A stretch of DNA of 64,000 nt from Peronospora farinosa (GCA_947646735.1 CANTFK010000921.1:372001-436000); one strand, 5' to 3'. Shown: positions 10,030 to 20,750, counted from the first letter of the stretch. A program made the numbers and translations. The notes: a model not told the origin generated them from the sequence alone.

Positions 10030-10833
10030 ATGCCCCCAATTGGCAGCAGTTTCCGTAATAAAATGAAACGTGGGAATTCATCGTCTGAATCGTCCTCAAT
10101 GTCAGAGGAAAATGACATTCAAATGCAAGGCTGGATGCGTAAACAAAAGGAGACATTACGTTCGTGGGCACGTCGATACTTTACACTTAATGGTAAAGTA
10201 TTAACCTACTATGATAGTGAAGACACAAGTCGTGGGGCACGTGGAGTGCTGGAGTTTGTGGACGTGACAGCACTTACGACTGAAAACAATGGACTGGCAC
10301 TTCATTTAGTGAGTGGGAAAGAAATTCGGCTTATTGCCGATACTCACGTGGCTTATGCAGCCTGGATGGCGGTACTATCAGCAGCTGTGAAACGACCACG
10401 TACTACCAAGAATCGAACGAGTAAAGAAGGATGGGCCCATTGTTTGACAGATGATGATGTCTGGACGCGTTTTTTTGTCGTGATTAAACACGATAGTTTT
10501 AGTTGCTATGAATCCGAAGATGATGATGCTGAGCTTGCATTGTCTGGACTGATTCGGGCCGTGAATGAGTGGGACGGCAAACGCTTTGGGATTGTTTGTT
10601 TACTTAATCGTGGACGGACGATCAAGCTATGCTTTGATTCCGCGGAAGAGAAGATGTCGTGGTTTTTGACGCTTGAGTTTTCCGTCTCATACGGTGCTGC
10701 ACGGATGAAGAAGGAAACGTCGGTCAAGAGTACGAGCAGTGAGAACAATCCTGTGGTGCGTGCTGAATCATCCAAATTGGATGTCGGTGCTACGACGACA
10801 GAGACGGAAGAAGATGACGGCGTATGGATTTAA
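10030..10833 (+). CDS. Tandem PH-domain protein
   Basis: A single-exon frame of 267 residues. Two pleckstrin-homology domains fill most of it. The first (about residues 33-120) starts MQGWMRKQKETLRSWARRYF and ends with the invariant-Trp helix YAAWMAVLSAAV. The second (about 131-222) starts KEGWAHCLTDDDVWTRFF and ends KMSWFLTLEFSV. PH domains usually bind phosphoinositides or proteins at membranes; the basic K-x-R pattern of the first beta strands fits lipid binding but does not prove it. The tail is acidic and Ser/Thr-rich with no other domain. The downstream 300 bases look like 3' UTR, with AATAAA at about 11136 and 11158. The role is probably membrane signalling or trafficking; the specific function is unknown. 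Confidence 0.85.
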   Translation: MPPIGSSFRNKMKRGNSSSESSSMSEENDIQMQGWMRKQKETLRSWARRYFTLNGKVLTYYDSEDTSRGARGVLEFVDVTALTTENNGLALHLVSGKEIRLIADTHVAYAAWMAVLSAAVKRPRTTKNRTSKEGWAHCLTDDDVWTRFFVVIKHDSFSCYESEDDDAELALSGLIRAVNEWDGKRFGIVCLLNRGRTIKLCFDSAEEKMSWFLTLEFSVSYGAARMKKETSVKSTSSENNPVVRAESSKLDVGATTTETEEDDGVWI

Positions 10834-11393
10834 GAATCTGTTGACGGTGTTGTACTAGTTGATCGGAAGGATGAAGGAGAAGTGTTGGACGGATGAAGAA
10901 GCTATGGAGCTCCGTTGACGCGCTCTGGGCTTTCGAGCATCAAAGACCTACGTTTTTGGAAGATGAGAAAATGATGAGGCCCACGTATCTATCTAGGCAC
11001 GCAACTCAAGGAGATAATGCGATCAACAGCTGTGACTTTGTCAAGTCGCGCTTGTGGTCATTTCGTTTTTTGGTATTGCTGCTGCGAGAACGCTGTATAA
11101 ACAAAGAGAAGATGTTCATTTCGATGTAAAGGTCAATAAATGAAAGTATACCAAGCCAATAAAATGTTTGTGTTCATGTGCTGCAAGTGACACAGAACTT
11201 TAGTTAGTGTGAGACTCAAATTGCAACATACAGCAGGAAGGATGGATACATTGAGCTGCAATTTCCTCATCAACAAAAAGGGCTGCCACACTCTTCTCTT
11301 CGTTCGCTTTTCTTGGTGCTTTTCGTCACTATATCTCTGTAGTCCATTGATGTTGTTTTGCTACTTGTCTTCGTCGTGTCGGGCAAATCTTAT
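10834..11393. other. Convergent 3' regions
   Basis: Between the convergent ends of the PH gene and the mitochondrial-protein gene. AATAAA-type signals on the plus strand at about 11136 and 11158 probably serve the PH gene. The small frames here (for example 10893-11129) show no protein-like character. Confidence 0.5.
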
Positions 11394-12723
11394 TCACAAC
11401 TTCGCCAAAGCAGCCTCAACGTCGTTGTCGCTGGACACGACGAAACTCTTAGTGTCAGCCTTCTTGAGAAGCGCCTCAAACTTCTCCACATCAGCGTCAG
11501 CATCCACCTTCTTCAACAACGCGGCGGCTTCTGCAGATGAGATTGACTTCACGCCCTTGCTAGCTTTGTCCACAAAAATGGCAGCCTTTGGATGCTCCAC
11601 CAGGTTGTTGCACGGCACATTTACGGACGCACCGTCCTCCACGGCTACCATCTTCTTCTTCGACATCTTAGTGGTGCCGTCGACAATTGCACCACCATAT
11701 AGTGACGTCACACCATGTAGGTTCCAGATATTCAAATGAGCACTGTAAAGTAGCCCCTTGTTGATAGCCGCCGCACGTCCAGCACCAGTTGTGTTAAACA
11801 CCAGCGCAGTCTTATTGTCCTTGATCAGAACATCAGCCTGGACCACCAGCGACTCGGACTCGACCATTCCCAGCAGCTTCTTCTTAGCCAGACCTACAGC
11901 GTCCTTAACCGTCGACAGGTCAGCTGCTCCAGTAATCACAACCTTAACGAACATCGCACCATCATCGTCATTGTCCACCAGCAGCTGCGCCTGTGGCTCC
12001 TTGTCCTTGAACTCACCTGCAGTTGCCACGTACACCACAATGGGACGAGCAGCGTGCGGGTCCTTTATAGGCACACGCACCAGCAACGTCTGTGCAAACA
12101 GAGCTACCAATGGCGAGTCCGTAATCACACGAACACGTGTACGGTCGTCCTTGAATGATCCTACGGCGCCGTCCTGTGTGTAGAGATTAGGCTCGGTCGA
12201 CAGATGCTTCGTTACCGTATCGTATAGTCCCTCAAAGTCATTAAACACGACGTTCACGTCCACCTCTTGAATCTCCACCATTTTACCAGCTATTTGCACA
12301 ATTGCATGATTATAAGAATATAAATAATATAAAGTTATACAGGATATACAGCAACCAGGTTCATCACTACCTTACCTGGTTTCTCGTGTTTGGCAAGTTG
12401 CTCAAGTTTAGACCAGCTGAGATTCCGGAACGCGTCACCATGTGGTGTCACGTCATCTTGTGCTAGTGACCAGTTAAACTCAATATGAAGACCTTCGTGC
12501 TCCTCTGGAAGCTCCTACTCTCATCATTAATCATATAAAAAAATATTAAAAATAACAAGGTTTAATAAATTAATATTATATGCTTAATACTTTGTCAGCT
12601 ACAGAATCTACGCACCACTACAAACTTGTCAGCAGCATGTGAAGCGACACTAAAGTTACGAAGCAACACACGACGGGTTGCAACCGAACGCAACGCTTGG
12701 AAACTCTGGCGGATGGCCATCAT
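11394..12723 (-). CDS. Predicted mitochondrial protein of unknown function (3 exons)
   Basis: Splicing by eye gives exons 12723-12616, 12514-12376 and 12289-11394 (380 residues; all junctions GT-AG and in frame). The N-terminus MMAIRQSFQALRSVATRRVL is rich in Arg, Ser and Ala and free of acid, a typical mitochondrial presequence. After it come KFVVELPEEHEGLHIEFNWS and then an alpha/beta-looking globular region with TDSPLVALFAQTLLVRVP and LLYSAHLNIWNLHG. I noted a faint resemblance of the TDSP...LFAQ...LVRVP stretch to the N-terminal lobe of ATP-dependent PEP carboxykinase, but no P-loop or catalytic residues follow, so I do not assign that function. The Lys/Ala-rich tail is helical. It diverges from RAD51C across 181 bases. 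Confidence 0.75.
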
Positions 12724-12904
12724 TGAAAGTACTAAAAAGGTGGTGGGGGCTTGTGGTCGTACGGATACAATTAATCCGAATTGATAGTGTCGTACTTAAG
12801 CGAAACATAATGGACCTTTTAGCCAATAAAAAGACGTCATTGCTATTTGATCAATTACAATAGTACGTATCGTATTGATTGTAGCAAGTTGCCCTTCGTG
12901 CAGT
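12724..12904. promoter_or_regulatory. Short bidirectional promoter region
   Basis: Only 181 bases separate the start codons of the mitochondrial-protein gene (minus, 12723) and RAD51C (plus, 12905). Both promoters must lie here unless they extend into the genes. No consensus oomycete initiator (TCATTYY followed by CAWTTT) is convincing. Confidence 0.4.
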
Positions 12905-14780
12905 ATGGACGTGCCTCTTGTATCATGTGGTCTTGCGCCGTCAGTTCTGGGTACGACAATGATTAACGCACACGTAGAGGTAGCATAGTATACCTAGTAC
13001 AACATGCTGTTGATGTAAATATGTGATGTTGCGTGTACGCTGCACTGTTTATATTCGTAGCAGCGCTCTTCCGCGCCGGTTTTCGGTATCAGAAAGACCT
13101 GGTGAGCGTCTCAGCGCGTGAATTGGCCAATGGTAGGGCGTCTTGCAATGTCCAAGAGTCTATATCACAGTATCAGAAGATAAGTAAAATGGGTGTTTAC
13201 TGCGGCAGAGGCACAAATTCGTGTGAAAGATGCCGTGCGAGTGCTGGAGATTGCCCAGGGCGGTGACAATTCAACGACAGTGGGAGAGACAGCACTGGAT
13301 CTTCTGCAGGTTGGCATGTTGTTTGATTGTCGCAATAAGGGACGTATTGCTATTGGACTTACTACAAACAAATGGAGGTAGGAAGTGACAAAGACGAGAC
13401 CAATTGCCATGCGACTCTTGGGACTGGACGGACTATTGGGTGGTGGCTTGCAACGTGGTGAAGTGACGGAAATTTGTAAGTTTTGTACTGTCTGTACACT
13501 GTATCATGTTGTGTCTATCATGTTGTTGTTTTTTGACAAAAGGTGGTGGTCCTGGAACTGGAAAGACACAACTTGGGTACGTCGTAGACGACATAAAATA
13601 GCCATCTATTGGAGCTAATTAGTTGGTTATAATGATCAACAGTATCCACGCTTGCTTGGCTGCGCAGTATTGGACAGAAGGAACGGGAAAAACTGGATCT
13701 GCTGTTTTTATTGGTACGTAAATGACCACATTGGGCTGGTTTATTCCTTCTTTCTAATGGTTTTATTCTTAGATAGCGAAGGAAGTTTTATTATTGAACG
13801 AGTTGCGTCAATGGCTGAGCATTTTCTAGAAGATTTTTGTCAGCTTGGACTGAAAAAGCTGGTAGATTGATTTCGTCTATTGCTTGAATTGTTTGTCAGT
13901 CTTTTTTGTTGATTTGTCAACGATAATTTGGTGTTTTTGTGGTTATGGCTGATGCAGACACGAGACGACTTATTGCGAGGGATTACGTACTACCGTGTGC
14001 ATGATTACTTGGAACAAATGGAAGTGCTGTATTCTTTACCAGCCTATTTCCGAGTGACGGACGAGGTGGGCTTATGTTATTGTATTATTCATTATGTATC
14101 CAGTTTGTTGACATGTAATTGTGTGCGGATCTATTGCAGTGCAAGCTTCTAGTGGTAGATACCGTTGCTTTCCACATTCGCCATGGTTTTGATGACTTTA
14201 CACAAAGAGCACGAGCATTGGATAATCTTGCTACCCTTTTGCATGAACTAGCAGCTGACTTTGATTTGGCTGTAAGTGCTATTATTGGGTTGATGAATTG
14301 TGTCAACTTGTATTCTAAATGGTTTTGTTTTAGGTGGTGTTGATTAATCATGTCACTACCACAGCATCATCGAATGAGAACCTCGGATTACAGCAGCGGC
14401 CAGCACTGGGTTAGTAATTTTTGTGACTGAGTCACCAAAATGGATCTGTAATGCTGTTGCTATATATATATGTATAGGCGAAAGCTGGGCACACTCGATA
14501 CAAAATCGGGTTGTTTTCGAATGGATGGTGCGTGCCTTCCAAGCTGCAATTGATATGTATGTATGGTGATAACTATTTAACTTTGAATGGTAGGGGACTT
14601 GCCGCGTAGCTCGCCTGGTGAAGTCAGCTACGCTAGCACATGACTCGGCACCATTTGAAGGTACTGCTGAAATGGTGGATTAGTACCTTACCTAGTTGCA
14701 AACCTTATATGACGAAACGTTATGGTTGTTGTTTAGTTTCTGAGCGGGGAGTGCGCGATGTTGCCGACGATGAGTACTGA
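12905..14780 (+). CDS. RAD51C: RAD51C-type DNA repair recombinase paralogue (13 exons)
   Basis: Exons: 12905-12950, 13061-13132, 13185-13309, 13382-13475, 13543-13576, 13643-13713, 13773-13861, 13958-14065, 14140-14271, 14334-14409, 14478-14527, 14594-14660, 14737-14780. Together they encode 335 residues in one frame. The N-terminal helix-hairpin-helix (LAPSVLAALFRAGF) is followed by LDGLLGGGLQRGEVTEI and Walker A GGPGTGKTQL (split by an intron), then AVFIDSEGSFIIERV. Walker B is KLLVVDTVAF, preceding the RAD51C-like HIRHGFDDFTQRARALDNLA. The block VVLINHVTTT and PALGESWAHS ends the ATPase core. The IDSEGSF, RHxxDD and ESWxH features favour RAD51C over RAD51, DMC1 or XRCC3. It acts in the nucleus in homologous recombination. 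The length is close to human RAD51C (376). The least certain junction is the exon 2/3 acceptor at 13184. Confidence 0.85.
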
Positions 14781-15553
14781 ATCTGGTTTACGCGGATGGT
14801 TGCTAGCGACTTTACTACTCGGAAAATTATTTGCAAAAATGAGATCTCAGCTGATCAGATTTCTCCTTTGAGCATTGTAAGTGAATTTTACAATTGCTGC
14901 TTCTCACTACACGAGTCCTTCCTCGTAACCTCATGTGGCGCAAAGCACTCCAATTCCAGTGTTGTAACCGCAGGTGCGCGACCAGAACACTCCATCAGCT
15001 CGAATGAGGGGCAATAAGCTTGACATCTTTAGCAAATAGACCCCAACTTTCTAGTGGCGTTCCCACCACCACCAGAGACTATTCCTAAATCATGTTGTCA
15101 CCAGTATCATCGCGGTCCAGTGGTCCCTTCATAGAATCGTGCGTCGTCATCGCAAAGGGTTGTGTCGTACATGCCTCATGAATGGAATTTTGTGACCGGA
15201 GCAGTCGTCGTTGATCTAGTTTTTACCTGCACATGCAAACGTCATTAAGACTGGCTGGGTATAGCAGCAGCCAGGGATAATCAAGTTCTTGTTCGTACTA
15301 GCCCAGAGAGCTACTACGAACTAGAACTTGATCATTCTTCTCATTGCTGCGATCAGCTATGTGAATTTGAATATGAGCCGACTCGGTTGCAGCGTCCTAT
15401 TGACAGAAAGATTCGTGCAGGGGAACGCTATCGTTGGGACTGAAAATAGTGCTGCAGACGCCAGCAGGTTGTACAAGTATCGTAAAACTTCACACTTTTG
15501 ATCCTCCCTATCTTCTTCTCAAGTCATCTCCTTCCTCCTGCCATTCTCGAAAC
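14781..15553. other. Intergenic region with an imperfect inverted repeat
   Basis: The ends of RAD51C (plus) and the TMEM256-like gene (minus) converge here. No convincing gene is seen; the frame 14796-15017 has no protein-like features. An inverted repeat occurs at 15276-15336. Confidence 0.5.
15276..15336. repeat. Imperfect inverted repeat
   Basis: The arm ATCAAGTTCTTGTTCGTACTAG is mirrored about 10 bases later by CTACTACGAACTAGAACTTGAT. With one or two mismatches this could form a stem of about 20 bases. It lies between two convergent gene ends and may act in RNA 3' end formation or be a mobile-element relic. Confidence 0.5.
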
Positions 15554-16153
15554 CTACAACATTAATGCCAACCACCCCGCCACCATCGCAACACCTCCAA
15601 TAGGCTACGCCAAAAAACACCAATCAACTCCTCATGTCTCTACTACTCGTAACCAGCCAGCAAACTCACCGTGATCATGCCGAGCTTCTTCTCCCCCGTA
15701 AGCGTCATTGCATAGAGAGATCCCGAAAATAACATCGTGCCCGTTGCAATAAGTCCACCAGCCAGTCCCGGTCGTCGACACATTGGTGTAGCCAACAACA
15801 CCACCGAGTGGACCAGCTATCAAAGAAAAAAAAGACACCTAAGTGTCTCTATAATGAACACCCAAGTATACAAAATGAGTCACTCAAAACCTGATAATAA
15901 GCGGCTGTTTCCCAATTTTTGAGCATTTGTGGATCTTTGATACGGTTTTTGAGTCCATGAGCTCCAAAAGCGCCTGTCACACGTCGCAGATAACGTAATC
16001 CATCAGTTGACAAGATGTTTTACTAGCTTCGAGTGTATTGTATAGAGGCTATATAAGTTATATTGACAAACCGAGTAGCACGCCACTGCCACCTGCAATT
16101 GCACCGACCTTCCACCAGATTGAAGAAGCAGATGAAATTAATGCAGTCTTCAT
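15554..16153 (-). CDS. TMEM256/DUF423-family small membrane protein (4 exons)
   Basis: Exons 16153-16072, 15973-15891, 15816-15670 and 15604-15554 join into 120 residues with GT-AG junctions in frame. The family signature is clear: GAFGAHGLKNRIKDP after the first hydrophobic segment (VGAIAGGSGVLLGAF), then two further hydrophobic segments (LVHSVVLLA, GLAGGLIATGTMLFSGSLYAMTL) and the last, IGGVAMVAGWLALML, at the C-terminus. This is the order FGAHGLK / FSGSLY / GWL seen in DUF423 (bacterial YgdD) and animal TMEM256. The length of about 120 is typical. The family's biochemical role is unknown; it is an integral membrane protein. The first donor (GTTTGT) is weak, but the joined protein matches the family across it. 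Confidence 0.8.
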
Positions 16154-16585
16154 TTCTGACTAAGAGTTTATGACCGGTATACAGAAAAACTTGCCTAACA
16201 TGATACTGCCTTCATCGATAGCTCTTCACAGCTGCTAAGAAATTACTACTGTCTTAGTTAGTAACCTGTCTTAACAAATAAATGTATCTCTTATACTTAG
16301 CTCAGGCTATACATTAAAAAATAATACCTTATCTTCTTACTAAACCTAATATTCTTGCCATCAAGGCTACTAATCAGATTACACCGGTTATCAATAAAAA
16401 AAGGGATATAATGATATTGTATGGGGTCGTCAACCGGAAAGGTATCAATTAAGACAGTATCACTCTTGTTATTCCGCCCTCTTCAACCCCTTAATTATAC
16501 GTCAACTTATCGAGTACTTGTTTAATTCTTCATTCCGTCCCTCACGTGCCATTTTAAAAGTCGATCCCCACTTCCAAGCATTTCC
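16154..16585 (+). promoter_or_regulatory. Intergenic region with candidate oomycete initiator
   Basis: AT-rich spacer between the divergent TMEM256-like and PFKFB genes. At about 16528-16556, TTCATTCC followed by CCATTTT about 14 bases later resembles the oomycete core promoter (initiator TCATTYY plus flanking CAWTTT). It lies about 30-55 bases before the ATG at 16586, a usual leader length in this group. Confidence 0.4.
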
Positions 16586-18268
16586 ATGGCTCGTGTCGAG
16601 CGATTATCTACTTCTCCAATGGCTATTACACCACCTCTATCCATCTCTTCATCTCCGTCTACATCTTCTGCATCTTTTCCACCTCTTCCGAGCTTTCCAC
16701 TTGCTGTAGAAGTGGCGTTATCAAGCTCTGAAGATGATCAAGTACCGTCTCCAGGTGGTCCAGACTCTATGGACTATAAGACCGTAACATTTACAGTATC
16801 TCCACCTCCTTTAATCCGTCGTGGGTCTCGTGATATCAACTGTACGCTCTTTTCAGAGCGTCAACGCTTTACACCCACTGCAGATAAACTTGTGCTCGTT
16901 ATGGTGGGACTTCCGGCTCGTGGCAAGTCGTTTATTGCAAAAAAGCTTTGGAAATTCTTTTGCTGGAAAGGTCTCAAGTGTCGTGTATTTAATGTAGGAC
17001 AATTACGTCGCGCTACAAGTTCAGGAACTAAACAGGATCATTCTTTCTTTGATCCGAGTAATACTCAAGCTCTCGAAGAGAGAGAGAGACTTGCGCTCGA
17101 GTCTCTAAAACAGGTACAATCCTGGTTTTTAGGCGATGATGGAGAAAAAGGGGGAGATGTTGCAGTTTTTGATGCGACAAACACGACAAAAACTCGAAGA
17201 AAGATGCTGAGAGAGATGTTTCATGCTTTTGCCGAAGAGCATACGACGAGTGTCCATGTGGTTTTTGTGGAAAGCATATGCACTAGTGAAGCAGTGATTA
17301 ATGCTAATATCAAGCAAAAGGTTGAAAGTAGTCCAGATTATCGCAGCATGCCCGAGGAAGAAGCATTTGCAGATTTGAAACAGAGACTGAAGAATTATGA
17401 AGTCGCGTATGAAGCACTGGAAGATGAAGAAAATTGCAGTTATATCAAGTTGTTTGACATGCAGTCTAAAGTGCATGCCAAAGGTATTTACGGACATGTG
17501 GCCAAGTCTATTTTGCCTTACATGATGAGTTTTCATATTGAACATCGCCCGATTTGGCTTGTGCGGGCTGGACACTGTACCGAAGTGAGACGAGACTTTC
17601 GTGCCATTATAAAAGATCCGTGCGTAGCACCACGGTCTGCGCGTTTGAGTGCACTCGGAGTAGACTTTGCGTACCGTCTCGGCGTGTTTGTGCAGCAGCG
17701 GACGGCGGTGTGGATGGAAAATGAAGGGATCACCCCAGAAAATGCCTCGACAGAGTGTCTCGTCATGACATCTACATTGCCACGAGCTGTACAAACTGCA
17801 GACTTTCTTTCCAGCGGCAAGCGAAGTACGTGGATATTCTTGTTGATATTTGTGATGGTGTTACGTGATGCTCACTTACTTTGTATATTTGTTTCTCTAG
17901 TGCAAATGGCAACTCTGAATCCGCTGGATAAGGGCGAGTGCTATGGAATGACGATGGATCAGATGAAGGAGTTAATGCCGGAAGCATTTGCTGCGTACGA
18001 AAAGGATCCGTGGCGTACTCGTTTTCCCGGTGGTGAGTCCTACCAGGACTTGATGCTGCGTCTGGAGCCCCTTCTTATCGACATCGAGCAGCACACAGGG
18101 CCAGTGCTCGTGGTTTCCCACATTTCCACATTGCAAGTGCTCTACTCGTACTTTTTAGGTGCGCCCATCGAAAGCTGCCCAGGTTTGGAGATTCCATTCC
18201 ACTCAGTGCTCGAGCTCGTGCCAAATCAGGACGGCTGGACCAAGACTGTATTTAACATGCGTGCTTAG
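16586..18268 (+). CDS. 6-phosphofructo-2-kinase/fructose-2,6-bisphosphatase-like (2 exons)
   Basis: Exons 16586-17825 and 17901-18268 give 535 residues. The 75-base intron is a multiple of three with no in-frame stop. After a Ser/Pro-rich N-terminus, the kinase domain has the P-loop VMVGLPARGKSFIAKKL, then AVFDATNTTKTRR and the substrate block FVESICTSEAVINANI...SSPDYRSM, all typical of PFKFB. The C-terminal histidine-phosphatase domain keeps PRAVQTA, DKGECYGMTM with its Glu, FPGGESYQDLMLRLEP and VVSHISTLQVL with the second His, but the usual LTRHGE nucleophile motif reads LVRAGHCTE, so Ala replaces the phospho-accepting His. The enzyme would set fructose-2,6-bisphosphate in the cytosol. I infer that kinase activity dominates and the phosphatase is impaired. 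Confidence 0.88.
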   Translation: MARVERLSTSPMAITPPLSISSSPSTSSASFPPLPSFPLAVEVALSSSEDDQVPSPGGPDSMDYKTVTFTVSPPPLIRRGSRDINCTLFSERQRFTPTADKLVLVMVGLPARGKSFIAKKLWKFFCWKGLKCRVFNVGQLRRATSSGTKQDHSFFDPSNTQALEERERLALESLKQVQSWFLGDDGEKGGDVAVFDATNTTKTRRKMLREMFHAFAEEHTTSVHVVFVESICTSEAVINANIKQKVESSPDYRSMPEEEAFADLKQRLKNYEVAYEALEDEENCSYIKLFDMQSKVHAKGIYGHVAKSILPYMMSFHIEHRPIWLVRAGHCTEVRRDFRAIIKDPCVAPRSARLSALGVDFAYRLGVFVQQRTAVWMENEGITPENASTECLVMTSTLPRAVQTADFLSSGKRSTWIFLLIFVMVLRDAHLLCIFVSLVQMATLNPLDKGECYGMTMDQMKELMPEAFAAYEKDPWRTRFPGGESYQDLMLRLEPLLIDIEQHTGPVLVVSHISTLQVLYSYFLGAPIESCPGLEIPFHSVLELVPNQDGWTKTVFNMRA

Positions 18269-18746
18269 GGCGTATCACAAGGTAGTAGCGTACGTTTGCT
18301 TACGTACTCGTACACGAACAAGCCTTTGCACAAGCCCCAATGAAGAACTCAACACGATATCATTCCACCGATATTTGAATATCTTTATGGATGAGATTTC
18401 TTGTGCAGGATCTCAAACCACGTACGCGGACTAACGGTTGTCTTGCCGTGCATGTCAGCATTATTTTCAAGTCAAAAGACCGCGCTCCACCTAGGATTAA
18501 ATTCTTGTACTTTCACGCGGATGAAACTTACCTTGAAACTACAGAAATGGTGGGTAAGATGATGCATAGAAAAGTGTGTTTCCTTGAACAAGTTTCGCAT
18601 GAAATTAACCTTCGACAACTATCCTCTTGCAGACTGCCATGAAGAATGGAGTATTCATAAGAGAACTTCTTGCTAACTATACCTCTCCCTACTAACACGC
18701 TCCAATACAGTCATTCATTCCCTACAAACGTATCACTTTTATTTCA
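18269..18746. other. Intergenic, convergent gene ends
   Basis: No gene is supported. Small plus-strand frames follow the PFKFB stop but show no family features. The NOL7-like gene converges from the right. Confidence 0.5.
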
Positions 18747-19462
18747 TCATCCCTTACGTTTCTTCGTAAACTGGGACGCGTGTCCCTCCATGACATTCAT
18801 CCTCTCTCGGGTAGGTGCGAATCGCAGCTCCATAAACTCCTTGGCACTAGCCAGCAATGTTCTCGTCTGCGTCTTCTCCAACGCCTCAAGCGTCTGCACT
18901 TGAATGTTACCAAATTGTCTCGTGTGCGTCTTCTTCTCCATCAACTTGGCCAACTTAACTTCGTTCAGCGCACGTCTCTTCTTTGCACGCAATTGAGCCA
19001 TTGATTCTTCCTTCTCTGCCGCTTCCTCCTCCTCTTTTTTCCTTGCAGCAACAACTGACAAAACTTCATCTGGTAATTCCGGCACTTCTGTCAACTGCTT
19101 ATTTTTTCTCTTCCTGCTTCAAATACAATACCACCGACAATTTTCCCACCATATTAGACACCTTCTTTATCACACCAAAGCATCTGGATGCAATTGCAAT
19201 GCCCCCTTCGACCTCAAAAGACCCAAAAGACCCCTACCAATCCCATTAAAACGCACCTTTTCGTTGCCATGGCTTGTGCACGCGCTTCTTTTTCCTGACG
19301 ACGCTGCGCTTGCACTATCTCTGTGGCAATCTGCTTTGTCATAACTTCAGGTGCCTCCTCGCTATCGCTATCATTGCCATTGAGCCGTACAATAGGTGTC
19401 TTGTCCTTCATCCTTATCGTAGCTCCTGGTAAAGGGTCAATGACTTGAAATGGAGTCTCCAC
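18747..19462 (-). CDS. NOL7-like nucleolar protein (2 exons)
   Basis: Exons 19462-19257 and 19113-18747 join in frame into 190 residues. The N-terminal part is acidic (NGNDSDSEEAPEVMTKQIA), followed by a long charged helix (QRRQEKEARAQAMATKRKRKNK), LPDEVLSVVAARKKEEEEA, a second basic helix (AQLRAKKRRALNEVKLAKL) and a C-terminus ending TKKRKG. The order of an acidic stretch with EAPE, a charged helix, LPDxxL and a basic tail is similar to the NOL7/NUC129 family of small nucleolar proteins. Low-complexity composition makes the family call uncertain; a nucleolar or RNA-binding role is likely. GTGCGT is used as donor. Confidence 0.55.
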
Positions 19463-20750
19463 TCAGCACTTTTAACCAATCAGTACATGGTATATGACAT
19501 TTCCACCAATCGAAATGCTGCAAGTCAGATTTATGCTGACCAATGCTGACTACGAAATATGGCTACACTTTGATCACAAACGTCGACAAGTTGTGCTTGA
19601 AGCTGCTGAAAACGATCTGTTGGTGGCTCTGGGCTCTCGAGATGGACGCTAGTTGATTGGGGGGAATAGATCGATCTAGTTGCAATGCTTTGGACGTAAA
19701 AGTAAATGACAAATAGTAGTAATAACAACGGAACAAGTGCAGACGCAGATATTGCAAGCCCAGATTCAGGTGGACGTCAGGTCGCAGAGATCTCGATTAC
19801 AAAGCTGGCCATTGTATACGCGTTTGCAGAGTTGTTTGGTTGGCATTGCAGATAAATTGAGAAATTGAGAACGCAGTTGGATAAGGATGCCGAAGTGTTG
19901 TCGATCAGGGGGGTAGACAGCATTCGATTTGAGTGTTTGTATTGTGCTGACGAGCTTCTCCCATACGAGTCGACACCCCGATGCCACTTAAGTTACATCG
20001 TATTACAGGCTCTTGTGAGCGTCATTTGGAATTCATGTCTTGCTGGTGCTGCCATCTAGATACCCTGTATTTCACAACTTTGTCTTTGATCATAGCCCTA
20101 AGCTACGTCGGTGACAGTTCACACGAGCACCCACCATGGAAGCAGATGTAGACATTCGGTGCATTATTGAGCTTGTCGTCTCGCAATAATGTAAAAGCAT
20201 GCGTCGTCTCGGAGTGGCTCAACAGATCTTAAAGCTTGGTAATTTACAACACATGAGCTACCAAGCTTTAAATGCGACCTTAGTAAAGACTAATGCCATC
20301 AAATCGAAACGTACTGTAAGGAGCTGCATCCAACAACACGCCAAGCAGCCTGACTCATCTGCAATTACCATTCACCTAGGTTTGATCATCGCGCGCACTA
20401 GTTGCCGTTATATCGTCTTTTGCTGTATCAATATCATTGTTGGATCCGAGCATTGTCATGGAGCTGCAAAGACACTTGCTATCGACGATCCTTCAGCAAC
20501 TCACCTCGCGACCGACGTTATCCAATCCAACTCGCTGCAACAACAGTTAAATCGACCAGCTGCACAGTTACTTCTTTTATGTAGATTCGCAAAGGCCCTA
20601 CAATTTACAATTCCGAATCCCATACCAGTTGCCTAGCACAATTCACTTGCATGATTTTCAACTAATTGTAGCGGGAGGAAGATTAATAACCAACAAGGTA
20701 TTCTAAGGAAGGACTTAGTGTCGAAGCTTCTTTATTTACCCACCATGAGA
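19463..20750. other. 1.3 kb intergenic region, no firm gene
   Basis: Several frames of 60-145 codons exist on both strands (for example minus 19728-19531 with one hydrophobic segment LLLLFVIYFYVQS, minus 19987-19766, plus 20199-20636), but none has family features or joins into a longer protein by plausible splicing. A short single-pass membrane protein at 19728-19531 is the best of them, and weak. Confidence 0.4.

Noticed and set aside
10893..11129. 78-codon ORF after the PH gene
   Set aside because: Lies in the apparent 3' UTR before AATAAA signals and has no protein-like features.
17129..17794. Minus-strand 221-codon ORF
   Set aside because: Antisense to the PFKFB kinase and phosphatase domains.
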